A stretch of DNA of 64,000 nucleotides from Paraphysoderma sedebokerense (taxonomy: Eukaryota > Blastocladiomycota > Physodermatomycetes > Physodermatales > Physodermataceae): the NCBI GenBank assembly GCA_025602915.1, contig JAHLJZ010000004.1, positions 496,001 through 560,000 of the forward strand, given 5' to 3'. Positions 25,641 through 36,524 of the stretch are shown piece after piece. The stretch's first letter is position 1; each line of letters opens with the position of its first letter. The notes under the pieces were generated by a model. It did no database searches, was not told the origin of the DNA, and saw nothing but the letters and a program-made list of their open reading frames with translations. Made by a program: the position numbers and the translations under genes.

Positions 25641-26995
25641 ATGGCCGCCTTCAATTCTCCCCCTCCCGTGGACTCACACTTCTTCAAGCTGCTTCCTCCG
25701 AACGACTATCAATGGAAAACCCTCGAGGTCTGCCTTTCTGGTCCCTTCCCGCCTTTGCATCTATACTCTGTATTCAACCGTATAAATTGTAGCTCCTGAA
25801 AATGGAATCAGGGAAAGTTTTGATCATCAAATTCAATCGTCCAGATAAAGTAAGTCTACATATTTAACCTTAGTGAAGATGTTTGAATGGTCGAAAATTG
25901 ATTCAATCTTCTGCTCAAAGTTCAACGCTCTGAGTCCTACGGCTTATAAGGAATGGGCGTACGCACTAAATCTTGCTGCCACCGACCCTCAAGTCATTGT
26001 CACTGTTCTCACAGGGACAGGAAAGTATTATAGCAGTGGCAATGAATTATCTCCACCCTCTTCTAGTCAATTTGCCCAAATGCAACAGTTAATGGAGGCT
26101 GGGAAAGTTCCAAATTTAGATGACATTTCCGTTTCCAATGATGCCTCCAACCCAGATGATAAAGGTATCTTGGAAAGGGCAAAAGTGACAAAAGATCTGA
26201 TTAGTAGTTTGATCCGGTTCCCCAAATTATTGATTGCTGGAGTCAATGGTAACGTCCATTTTCGTTTCGCGTCCTCCCTTGCTAGAGAATCATCCTTATT
26301 GACTTCTTTTTCAAGGGCCTGCGATTGGTTTCCCTGTTACCACTTTAGCCTTGTGCGATATAGTTTATGCGATAAAGGAAGCTACATTCCAAACTCCTTT
26401 CATGCAGCTTGCTTTCTGTCCCGAAGGATGTAGCTCTGTTTTATTCCCAAAGTTCGTCGTTTCTTATGCTCTGCCGGACGCTTCGCAGCATGTGCTCATA
26501 TTATTCAAAAAACAGAATATTAGGTGTGTCAAAAGCCAATGAAATGTTATTTTTGGGGCGAAAATTTTCTGCCGAAGAAATGTTACAGCTCAACTTTGTC
26601 TCAGCCATACTTCCTTCGGAGGACTTCCAAAAGCAAATCACAACCATGGCTTGCAAAATTTCCCGGAGCTTACCGCCGATTTCATTCATGACGTCGAAGC
26701 GACTCCTTAAATCTACTGAGGAGATTGAAAAATTGGAGGCTGCTAACCATCGAGAAATGCAATTACTCATAGAGCGGTTTGTTGTTGTTAGCTAGTGTCA
26801 ATTAGAGTACAAAACATAAACTAATTCAAAGTCAACCGTGTTTAGCATGTTGTCCGAAGAATGTTTTCAGAAAGTTAGTCAATTCTTGGGTACTAATCAC
26901 TCTTGGTCGTCTTTCAACTGTGTGTATTTACTAATTGAATTGCCTCCTAAGCTAAACAAGCACAGAAGTCAAGTAAGAAGAAGCCGAAGTTGTAA
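25641..26995 (+). CDS. ECI2: Enoyl-CoA delta isomerase-like crotonase, probably peroxisomal
   Basis: Crotonase-fold enzyme; the closest family is delta3,delta2-enoyl-CoA isomerase of unsaturated fatty-acid beta-oxidation. It starts MAAFNSPPPVDSHFF. Visible: IIKFNRPDKFNALSPTAYKEW across an intron, VLTGTGKYYSSGNEL (about 26000-26045, oxyanion-hole strand), KLLIAGVNGPAIGFPVTTLALCD across an intron (second oxyanion-hole element), FQTPFMQLAFCPEGCSS, GVSKANEMLFLGRKFSAEEM (about 26530-26585). If the last intron ends at CACAG (26965), the protein finishes KSSKKKPKL with TAA at 26993-26995, a plausible PTS1-like tripeptide. Without this splice the frame would end differently, so the peroxisomal call depends on that junction. 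I see no N-terminal acyl-CoA-binding domain, unlike animal ECI2. Confidence 0.78.
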
Positions 26996-27197
26996 ATTAA
27001 AAATGAATAAATCCAAGTAAGATATTTGGTTGAAATATATATTGTCGGGCGCATTATTGTTCATGAAGACAAAGAACCCTACACCACGTTTGCACATCCC
27101 TCGAATTTTCTTGCAAACTGAGATCTGCAGACAAATTACTATTTCTCCACATGATCCAGTTCTGAGCATTCCTGTAGTCGTCGCTGTTGAGGTCTGT

Positions 27198-30100
27198 ATG
27201 AATCCATACGTAGGGCAGCATTATTCTCCGCAAAATTCCCCTCAGTACCAATTCAACCAACAGTCCAAGAATCCTGCCACACAGGAATACAATTTTGATC
27301 CAAATCAGCCAAGCCCGCACAAAGCATCCCACCTCCATAATCATAATCTTTGGGATCGTACAGGTAGGGATGCTCTGCCGACAACTGGGACGACAAAGAG
27401 TACCAAAAGTAGTAGGGGTGACAAAAGTTTCGGAGAAGACCATATCCGCGTCGTCGTACGGTAAGAAATTACGCATTGAATACTATAGCTGAATTCGCTA
27501 CTTATATAAAATAAAGTACTGCATATATTGACTTCTTGCATCTATTCGATTCTGTTAACTATTGTTCCAATTCCAGCGTTCGACCTCTCAACGAGCGAGA
27601 AAAGGGCAATCGCCAAGGAGTCAATTGTGCAGAAGATAAACAGACCATTCAAGTATGTCGTCGAAAATTCATACTACATCTGAAGCCGCTTCTATCCGCA
27701 GGAAATTGAAGTGTAATGCTGACATACCGTCAACTTGATTCTAGATTGCGCAAGGGACAGACGTGAAGCCTTTAACTTTTGACCGAGTATACAACCAGAA
27801 CGACAGCCAAAGTTTGCTTTTTGAAGAGTGCGGTGTCAAGGAGCTGATAGATAAAGCACTGGAGGGGTCTATAGAAACATCTCTTTTCTCATCTAAGGTC
27901 TATGTACTTCGTGTTGAACAGCTCTTACAACTAGATACGCAGTTACTGTGTTTGCCTTTGGACAAACTGGCTCAGGTTTGTAGATCTTCTAACTTTGTCG
28001 CTTTTACTCCAATGCAATCTATTTGAAAGCCTTATAAAATGTACATGAGGTAGGCAAAACATTCACTATGACGGGACCAGATGACGCGATCACCTCTGAA
28101 AATCAAGGTCTTGTTCCTCGATCGCTACGGTACATTTATGAGCAAATCGATGCCCGCACTTCGTTTCGCTACACAGTGAAGGCAGCGTATCTCGAGATAT
28201 ACAACGAACAGGTTAAACTCTTGCTATTCGACATGGCGGGGTGGATACTAACGTGCACATCCAGGTGCAAGATTTATTGAATCCATCTTCAACGTCATTG
28301 AACTTGAGATGGAGTAGGGAAAAAGGCTTTTATGTTGAAAATTTATTTATCGTAGTTTGTGAAATCCTCGATGATTGTATGGCAGTTCTAGAAGAGGGTA
28401 TGGCTATATTACAGAAAAAGTATTTTTAACCCACTTAAGTAGTCTGACCATTCATGTTCAGGATTACGAAATAGAAAGACCGGTTCACACGCATTAAACG
28501 AAAGATCAAGTCGAAGTCATACTATATTGACATTGCACTTGGATTATGAAATCTGTGATCCCGATGATAATCGAATACGACAAGTTCACGGAAAAATCAG
28601 TTTTGTGGATTTGGCAGGTAATCCTCTCCACAACAACAACATTCATGCATTCCTAGTCCCGGCGCCTAATTTCCATGATAGGTAGCGAAAGAGTAAAAGA
28701 GTCTAAAACGTCTGGTGATATGTTGACAGAAACGTTCAACATCAATAAGAGTTTGCTTACACTCGGTAAAGTCTATTCAACTGGTGACCCCGATACTCGA
28801 CTGCTTAAGTTAAATTTATCGGAATTCCATTAGGCAACTGTATTTCGGCATTGTCAGATTCCAAGCGGCGAATTGGGCATATACCGTACCGTGACAGTAA
28901 ATTAACAAAACTGTTAATGGATAGCTTGGGAGGAAACGGGATGGCTTTGATGGTAAATTATTCGTCTGGTGAGATCTTGTATAAATATGACTGACTTCCG
29001 ACTTTTAGATCTCTTGTATTTCGCCGTCAGCTAACAATCTAAGTGAAACTTTGAAAACTCTTCGATATGCATCGCGAGCGAAGAAGATTCGAAACAGACC
29101 GGTGGTCCAAATTGATCCAAAAGAAGCCGTACGTTTGTACCTGGTGTCCCTGCTGTCTGATCGTAGTCTAATCCTTTTATCTCTATAGTTGATTATTAGC
29201 TTGAAGCGTGAAATTAATCATTTACGAGCTGAAAATACAGTTTTAAGAAATATCATCGGCCCATCTGTGAGTTCAAGTCACGAGAGAATTATAGGGTGAT
29301 TATTTGTTTTTGAGTTGACTGCACAGATTCAAACGAGATTGTAACAATTTTTCAACTTTAGGGAGGCAAGGCGCTTAATTATGGGTTTCCTGGGAAATGT
29401 CTGATATTGATATTAAGCACTTTAGACGGCAATGCGCAATCAACTAGATAACGTTCAGAGGACAGACATACAGGGACTTTTCCCTCGCATACCGTGTGTA
29501 TTTTACTTTAACTGAAAACTCTATGATGTTGTAGTTGATGCGGTTTTTTAATTATTGAGTTCGGCAAGCCCGAGAGATGTAGACGGGTATCGAAATCTGA
29601 TACATCAATATGCGGTGGAGATCGATAATCTAAAATACGAGAATGTATGTGTTTGTTCTTGTTCGTATGTCGTATTATACTATTAACCAGATGCTTCTTT
29701 TGCTTTAGATTGAATTGATTCGATCGAAAACAAGGACAGAGCATAACTACTCCAATTTAATGCGGGAGAATGAAAAGCTGCGTGAAAAATTGGAGGAAAT
29801 GAACAAAGAATTAGAATTTCATCGTTCCGCAACTTCAACCGCGCGAATTCCGTTGAAAATTGTGACCGATAATCCCATCGACATTGGTAAACAAATTGCA
29901 TCGGAACAGAGCCCAATCAGCGAAACTGCAATGGGGTTAGAGACTCCCATCTCTCATGAGATTTATTATCAACAAATGATAACTGGAAATAGCGGGAATG
30001 TCATTTCTCCGGCGACCGAAAATTTAGCCATTGTCAACACTGACGTCAATGAATCCAGTACTGAGAGCAACATGCCTATGCCACCGAAGAAGAAACCTCC

Positions 30101-30495
30101 ATTACGACGGATCCAGCAAACCCCAAAAACCAGCAAACAGTCAACAGGAGGCACAGAAAGGTAATTTATGTAGTACATCCGATCCCTTTCGTACTTCCAT
30201 ATGACTTTGTTTTACTACAATAGGCTGAATTTACAACAGGGCAATTCAGATTCGAGGAGGTCCGTTCATCTATCTCCGACGTTAGTGTCACACCAATTGA
30301 ACTATCAACTGCTGTTTCTTTCTAAAAATTGAGTTAACATATAACTCGCTATATAGGTCATTTGAGTCGAACCATAGCTCGTCAACCAAGTTACCCTTTG
30401 ACCTGACAAGTATGAAGAATCAATTGCAGAGGGATGTACATTTACTGGAAAAAGAGATCGAGAAGCAGATATCAAAAGGTAGCATGAGTCAATAA
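27198..30495 (+). CDS. KIF12: KIF12-type kinesin motor protein
   Basis: ATP-driven microtubule motor. ATG 27198 starts a disordered, N/Q/P-rich head ([18 protein letters not shown], about 90 residues). The motor domain follows in many short exons: [29 protein letters not shown], the P-loop end [11 protein letters not shown] (about 28055-28085), [39 protein letters not shown] (switch I, about 28495), [14 protein letters not shown] (switch II), [36 protein letters not shown] and [18 protein letters not shown]. The string RWxxxxGFYVExL and the [12 protein letters not shown] ending resemble KIF12. C-terminal coiled coils (about 29200-29270 and 29715-29830) precede a Ser/Pro-rich tail. Stop TAA 30493-30495, 42 bp from the convergent DUF4272 gene. 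Confidence 0.82.
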
Positions 30496-30537
30496 CCAAT
30501 AAAATGAATGTGCCGGAATAGTTATATTCCCCTTTTA

Positions 30538-31718
30538 TTAGTTTTCATTTACTGGACTCCACAATGAGCTCACAGGATTGATATAGCCCAAATTATCCTT
30601 ATCGGCGTCCCAGTCTGCTCTTCCGAATAGCCACCCGAAACTTAACAGTCTACTTTCAGCAATTTCTCTCATCATCTTCAATTCTTCTGGGGTGCAATCC
30701 CGATAAGCCTTCCATGTTCTCGATTCTGAATCACGAATTTCTTCCCCAGTATCCGAATCAAAGCACACCCCGAAATCATTATCTACTGCCTGCTCAATTA
30801 ATTTATCCTCTAAACCTCTTGTTGTAGCATACAAAATAGCAGTATCAATATTATTCATCATATCTTTTAGTGCTTTCGGCAACTTTTGGTAGTGTTGCTT
30901 AACCTCCGGATCACAGGTTGACGTAAAGACATCACGTAATCCTAGTATCGTTTGAGAGCGTGCCCTCCAATACCAAGCTTCTGAACAATTAACAGCTTGT
31001 TGAACTTCGACATTACTTCTCAATAACGGATCATACGTCTGATTCTGGTATCGGTTAATGAAATTGTTAATTGATTCGGACTGTGCTGGAATGATTTTGG
31101 ACGCTTGAAATAGCGATTGCTTATCGAATGGAACATAGAAAGGGGGAATCGAGTTTTCGAGGCGAAGAGTCCATAAAAGGATTCCAAGGGACTCCCAAAT
31201 AGTAGACACTGAATCACTCTGTTCTTCCGTCCACTTGCCTAAATCGCTCTCCATTAACTCATGCTCTTTATCAGTCAGCCATTTGTCTTGTTGTGGAACA
31301 GATTTGATAGTTTGCCTAAGGACATCTAAACCATGTATTGCTCGCATGTCTGCAGTTAAATGGAGAATTAGTGGACGAAATTGAGTTGAGTTGACATTCC
31401 AAAAAAATACCCATTACTTTGCATTGTTTTGGCCTCCTCCGAAATATCGTCAGTTTCTATTCCCTTCGATAGCTTTTCTAAGCCCCACCTTGACAATAAC
31501 ACTTGACAACAAACAGTTTTTTGAGCAATTTCAAGCGGAGATTTAACAATCAAATGCTTCGGCGGGATTTCCAAGTTCAATGAACTAGATTTTTGACCTG
31601 TTGCATTCGTGGCAGCAAATGTGAAAGCAGTGGGGTCTGACGGATCGGAGGCATAATATCTGGACTGTGTTATTCGTATCCTAGATAAATTGCGGATGCG
31701 AAATCGGAATGAATTCAT
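30538..31718 (-). CDS. DUF4272-like protein with mitochondrial presequence
   Basis: Two exons. ATG 31716-31718 starts MNSFRFRIRNLSRIRITQSRYYA, an Arg-rich, acid-free head typical of mitochondrial import. The body resembles DUF4272: EIAQKTVCCQVLLSRWGLEKL, SVSTIWESLGILLWTLRLE (about 31145-31200), WYWRARSQTILGL (about 30940-30975), and the closing LLSFGWLFGRADWDADKDN followed by TSSLWSP-type sequence. Family function is unknown. An intron of about 70 bp separates the first (31420-31718) and second (to 31349) parts. The domain call rests on remembered signature strings; mitochondrial location is inferred. Confidence 0.7.
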
Positions 31719-31846
31719 GCTGTTAAAATAAGTAATTGCGTGAATTTTGGTTGCTGTTTAAAAATTCGAGTTCAAAACAAAGTTCGGCAGTCACGAAATA
31801 GAAAATTTCTTGCGCATCCTAAATCTTCAACTGAAATAGATCAAGT

Positions 31847-33777
31847 ATGTTTGCCATAGACTCTAAGGATAATACTGGAGCTGTAAACAGCATCGTCGAA
31901 TTTCAGGCCGTCATTCTAGCTGGATACGGCAACAGGTAATTCATCATTTCCGAACATGCGGGCTTCGAATGGCTAATCTTTTCCACACAATTCAGAATGT
32001 ATCCGCTGACGGAGCAAGAGAATTTGCCGAAGGCTTTGTTACCAATAGCAAATAAACCGATGATTCATTATATTTTAAATTGGCTCGAAAATGCGGGCAT
32101 CAGTAGTACGTTGAGTCAGATTCGTCATTTCACTTTACTCAAACCGATATAAATCAGTTAACAAATTGCCGATCTAGATGTTATTGTAATAGGACAGAAG
32201 GATGCAGCAGAGAAGTTGACAACATATTTCAACCGAGTTTGGGAAGGAACCAGGGTGGATTTAGTCATTTTAGATGACTACGTTGGAACGGCTGATGCCC
32301 TGCGCCATATCAAGGACAAGATTCAGGTTTGTCAGAACAAAATAGTGCATCTCTATTTTGCATAGCCGCTAATCGATCATTTCAGCATGATTTTATCGTT
32401 CTAAGCTGTGATGCAATTACAACGTTGCCTCCTCATCCGATCTTAGACTTCCATCGTATAGAAGATCCTACTATGACGGCCTTGTTCTTCGAGCGGCCGC
32501 CGAAAAGTGAAGGAGGAGGATCTTCGCAAGCACCTGGTACTCATAACTGCGTTATTTCTGTTTATTTTCACAATTAACACTTCTCTCCATGTAAGATATG
32601 ACCGAATTTGTCGTACTAGATCAGACTCGACAGCACCTTGCTTTTACTGCTCCTCGTGCTGACATGGACAGTTACTTATCTCTTCGAATGTCACTACTGA
32701 GGAAGTCTGTTCAGATTTGCTCTTGTTATTGATATTTGTTCTTATTTGCTAATGTGATTCTGTACACAGATTCCCTATTCTTAATGTTTATACCAATCTT
32801 CAAGACGCACATCTATATATTTTTAAAAAATGGGTCATTGATCTTATTGCACAGAAAAAGCAACTGTCTAGCATTCGAAGCGAACTTCTGCCGTTTCTCA
32901 TAAAATGTCAATATGTCAAAGATTTTGTTCAAGAAGAGGATATAGAACATCGTAAGTTTTCGCTATACTGTTCCTCGACCCGTTTTGCCTCTGAATCAAC
33001 TGACAATAATCGTGGTCTTTTCCATTTGCGCACGTTTGCGTTTTTTCAGTTGTCTTAGCAAAGCAGAGCTCTCTTACCGAAGCTCGGAACTTTTCAACGT
33101 GCTCATCAACCCCTAAAGCGTCCGGGGTATCCTGCCAAGTATTCACTTATACCCAGGGATATTCAGGCAGGGCTAATACTGTCCCTGGTTACTGCGATAT
33201 CAATCGATATGTATGGTGTTCTTACTTTACTCTCCCTTTGTTACAGTACTTAGTGTTTTTTCGGTTCTAATATCAGATGGCGAAGTCAAGCGACAACCGT
33301 ATCGCAGCATCGGCTGAGATCAGTTCCAAAACCCAGGTGGGTCCCGATTCAATGGTTGGTGAAGGATCAAAAATTGGTGACAGATGTAGTGTGAAAAAAT
33401 CAGTCATCGGCTCTCACTGCACCATCGGAAAAAACGTTAAAATAACGAATTCAGTTATAATGGACTACGTAGAAATACATGATGAGTATGTCTAATCTAC
33501 TTTATAATTTCACCCATTCATGGTTTCATTTCATTGATTTATTTTTGCAGTGTTAAATTGGAAGGTGTCGTGATATGCAATAACGCTAAAATCGAAGAAA
33601 AATGCCAGATGAAAGATTGTGAAATAGGTGCCTCTCATGTAGTGGAGAAAGAAAGTGCGTTTTCAAGTGTATCAAGTGTAAAACTGGGTTCCCTCTGTAT
33701 TGATCTAACTTGATTCTTTTGTCCTCCTAGCTGTCGCAAAGAACGAACAATTTGTGAATGCCCGAAACCTGGAGTGA
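31847..33777 (+). CDS. EIF2B3: Translation initiation factor eIF2B subunit gamma
   Basis: Part of the eIF2B guanine-nucleotide exchange factor that recharges eIF2 with GTP. The nucleotidyltransferase-like domain begins FQAVILAGYGNRMYPLT (about 31902-31990), PKALLPIANKPMIHYILNWLE, VIVIGQKDAAEKL and HDFIVLSCDAI (about 32383). After IFKKWVIDLI the left-handed beta-helix (hexapeptide) domain appears near 33300: VGPDSMVGEGSKIGDRCSVKKSVIGSHC, then VKITNSVIMDYVEIHDDVKLEGVVICNNAKIEEKCQMKDCEIG. It ends FVNARNLE with TGA 33775-33777. The joined exons keep frame throughout. The divergent DUF4272 start is about 130 bp away. Confidence 0.92.
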
Positions 33778-34017
33778 TCTGCAGATAATGGCGTATTCGA
33801 GGCAACTCTGTAAAGCACTGATAGTAAAAATATACATTGCCCTGTAAAACTGAGAATAAAATATTCGACTAGTTAACAGAATCACGCCAGACATATTTGC
33901 CAAAAGTCTTAATAAAGATGAATGACAGTAAAACGATCCAGTTTATTTTGGTTCGCTGCAACTCCCTATATTACTATGATTACAAAAGAACAATCTTCAA
34001 CTATATATTTACTCCAT

Positions 34018-34794
34018 TTAGAATTTCATGAGATGAGGAGCTTGTCCTTTCTTCAAGGAAAATGAAGCGTTAAGGTATGCTTTAAGGTGAGGGACTTTGG
34101 CGATGACAGGAAGGATGGCCTTGTCGACGGCTTTCTGATCGGCGACACGGCTGGCAGGAAGTTCAGATTTCTAAGATCAGGTTAAGTCAGTAATCGTAAA
34201 GCCAAACATAGTGGATAACACATTAGTACATACGGGAGTATTTTCATCAAAAAATTTGGCCTCGGTCTTTTTGGCCTCTCTCTTGAAGTACGCATCGTTA
34301 AATTTTTCGTCAACTTTGACTTTAGAGATATCAATCTTGGTTGATGTGGCAATGACGTAGGCTTGGTTGACACGACGAAGAGGAACTCCGTTGACTTTGT
34401 AGGGACCAGTGACAAGCAACAATCCAGAAGCCAATTGCTTCAAGAAAACGACTTTCTTTCCTCTGAATCTACCAGCAACGAGGATGAGAACGGTACCGGG
34501 TGTGATGGTGGATCTCAAAGCTGCGGTTTTGGCGATCTTGGATTTGCGAGCAGTTTTAGCTTTTGGGACATCTTCGGCGGGGTAGTACTTGGAGGGTTTC
34601 ACTACGGGAACGACTCTAGTTTTGCCGTTCTTGGCTCCACCAACAGTGACGGTCTTGGTGGTAGCAACTTTCGCAACAGCGGGCTTAACTGCGGTCTTCT
34701 TACGCTTGTAGAGAGCCTTCTTGGCGTAGACGGCAGATCTGGAAAAACGGCCAACACCGGGAGCGACAAAAGCGTTACGAGAAGCGTGCGGCAT
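34018..34794 (-). CDS. RPL6: 60S ribosomal protein L6 (eL6)
   Basis: Structural protein of the large ribosomal subunit. ATG 34792-34794 starts [20 protein letters not shown], then a Lys/Ala-rich eukaryote-specific arm, then the KOW-like core: [44 protein letters not shown] (about 34440-34510), [30 protein letters not shown] (34340-34440). One intron near 34172-34235 separates the last exon, which ends QAPHLMKF with the stop complementary to 34018-34020. Codon use is biased as in alpha-tubulin. Its 3' end converges on eIF2B-gamma, 240 bp apart. Confidence 0.95.
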
Positions 34795-34871
34795 CTTCCT
34801 TATAATATAACCACTGTAAAAATAAAAAAAGGAACAATAACATATACGGTTAGCATTAATACAATGCATAT

Positions 34872-35240
34872 TTAATCATTGGATGAGACTATTGGACTTC
34901 GTATCCGGCATGTTGGACAGAGTGGACTACAAGTAACTCTTCTCGGAGGCTCCCCCAAAAAATCAACTTCTGTCGGTCTCCTTTCGCCATATGTCGACGA
35001 TGTCATATCGCTTTGACTAAAATCAATCGTTGTCGAACTAATCCTGCAATTCTCCAATGTCCAGGCGCATACTGACAAGTAAAAAAAAATAGTCGTCACT
35101 CGGCAAAATTATCCATCCATCGTCCAACTGCCGGAATCAAGATCATAACAGCACACAACATGAATAAAATGACGGCTACTAACCAACTGGATGATAGAAA
35201 CGGGAATCTCACAGTCGATTTGGTCTGTAAATAAAAGGAT
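34872..35240 (-). CDS. Possible small gene of unknown function (weak)
   Basis: The 804-bp gap between RPL6 and NHP2 contains a minus-strand open frame (to 34872) encoding [26 protein letters not shown] and CSPLCPTCR, whose CxxxCxxC spacing could bind zinc. A TG/CAG-type acceptor lies just before it (near 35073). Upstream, 35100-35240 holds frames such as [21 protein letters not shown] (membrane-like) and [12 protein letters not shown] could not find a single splice model with an ATG that joins them, and recognise no family. A TCACGTGA box lies just upstream at 35285. The stretch may hold one gene, two, or none. Confidence 0.25.
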
Positions 35241-35285
35241 ACCTCGACGAAAAGAGTTTGGATGTAGGCGGGGAAGGGGAATAAT

Positions 35286-35291
35286 CACGTG
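35286..35291. promoter_or_regulatory. CACGTG box in the RPL6-NHP2 gap
   Basis: Within the palindrome TCACGTGA (35285-35292). It lies about 490 bp upstream of RPL6 and next to the weak small-gene candidate, so its target is unclear. Confidence 0.35.
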
Positions 35292-35598
35292 ATTTGCTCT
35301 GGTCTTGGCCTTACTACTGTTCCACTTTTTTCAAAGAGCAGAGTCGCTTTCACTCGCATTCATTTCGTTTATCATTCTTCCATAAAATCCTGTCTTCGTA
35401 TTGTTGCGACAGATTTAGAAAGCTTTTACAATAGGGAAACATGGGAAAGCCATTGAGACTGCAATGCCATTATTAAAGCAAAATGATACAACAATAAGAT
35501 AATAGAAATTTGATTTTACATTACATAACTTCTGAATAGATATCTGATATAAACCAACAAATATCCAAATTAAAACTGAGTAACTATTACGAACATAT

Positions 35599-36307
35599 CT
35601 AAGCTAACGCTACCACTTTTGTGTCCATTTTCTTAACTTCATCCATACATTCAATATAAGTCTCCTTTATATCGTCATCCTTCTCAACTTTCCCGCTGAC
35701 GATCATGACAACTGAAGTTGGGCGTTTCGTTGATCCAGCTGTGCCTAATTCTTCTTTGGAAGGAACATAGCAATACGGAACATCGGCTTCTTCGCACATG
35801 ACGGGTACGTGGGTGATCACATCAATCGGGGAAATATCACCGGCAATGATGACAAGTCTAATCGATTTACATTGAAAATCCAGGTTAGAGAATGCGGATC
35901 GTCACTACAGAAAGGTGCACAAGCACAATTATCAATAATCCATGCACATACCCCTTCTCTCCTTTACGTAAACCCTTGACGACTTCTTTCACTCCACGTT
36001 TGACATATTTCTGCTTGGTAGCTATGAAACGAGAGCAACATAATATATTGTCAAGAGTGAGCGAACGAATACATCCAACACAATAAGGATAAAGTAAAAC
36101 GCTAATGTGTGAGTTCGTATGAAGCATACCCTTTTTAACAGTCTTTAATAATTTCTTGGTCAATTTTTTGTTGGCAAGGGGGTGAGCGATGGCCGATAGA
36201 GCATAAACTTTCTCGGTTCCTTCTTCCTTTGTAGTATCTTCGGTCACTTCGACTGGCTTTTTCTCTTTCTTCTCTTTCTTTTCTTTTTTAGACTTATCTT
36301 TGGCCAT
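35599..36307 (-). CDS. NHP2: H/ACA snoRNP protein NHP2
   Basis: RNA-binding L7Ae-family core protein of H/ACA small nucleolar RNPs, which guide pseudouridylation of rRNA. ATG 36305-36307 starts with a lysine/glutamate-rich head (MAKDKSKKEKKEKKEKK). Then come YALSAIAHPLANKKLTKKLLKTVKK, the exon KQKYVKRGVKEVVKGLRKGEKG (about 35965-36025), LVIIAGDISPIDVITHVPVMCEE (spanning an intron near 35850-35930), VPYCYVPSKEELG and TSVVMIV. The order and the RKGxKG...AGDxSPxD signature are diagnostic. The stop is complementary to 35599-35601. A CACGTG box lies 79 bp upstream. Confidence 0.95.
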
Positions 36308-36385
36308 GATACTTTTATGTGAATTATTGAAATAGTGTCATGACAAGTTAGAAATAACGAAGATCTCAAACTTGTGTTTAGCCAC

Positions 36386-36391
36386 CACGTG
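36386..36391. promoter_or_regulatory. CACGTG box upstream of NHP2
   Basis: Sequence CCACCACGTGACG; 79 bp before the NHP2 start codon on the minus strand and downstream of eIF3e. Confidence 0.5.
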
Positions 36392-36524
36392 ACGAGTTGC
36401 CATGTAGACGCTTAAAGCAATTCCGTCAAAATCAACGATAACAGGAGTTCTCTATTTGGGTACAATTATCGCAGCTAAACCCGACTAGATACAGTGCATT
36501 ACATGATATCTATTATTATCACAA

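Noticed and set aside
27054-27476. 140-residue minus-strand frame opposite the kinesin 5' end.
   Set aside because: The plus strand encodes the first kinesin exon with a proper donor at its end; the minus frame lacks any recognisable sequence.
32916-33146. Minus-strand open frame inside the eIF2B-gamma locus.
   Set aside because: The plus-strand exon here continues eIF2B-gamma in frame; the minus frame is its shadow.
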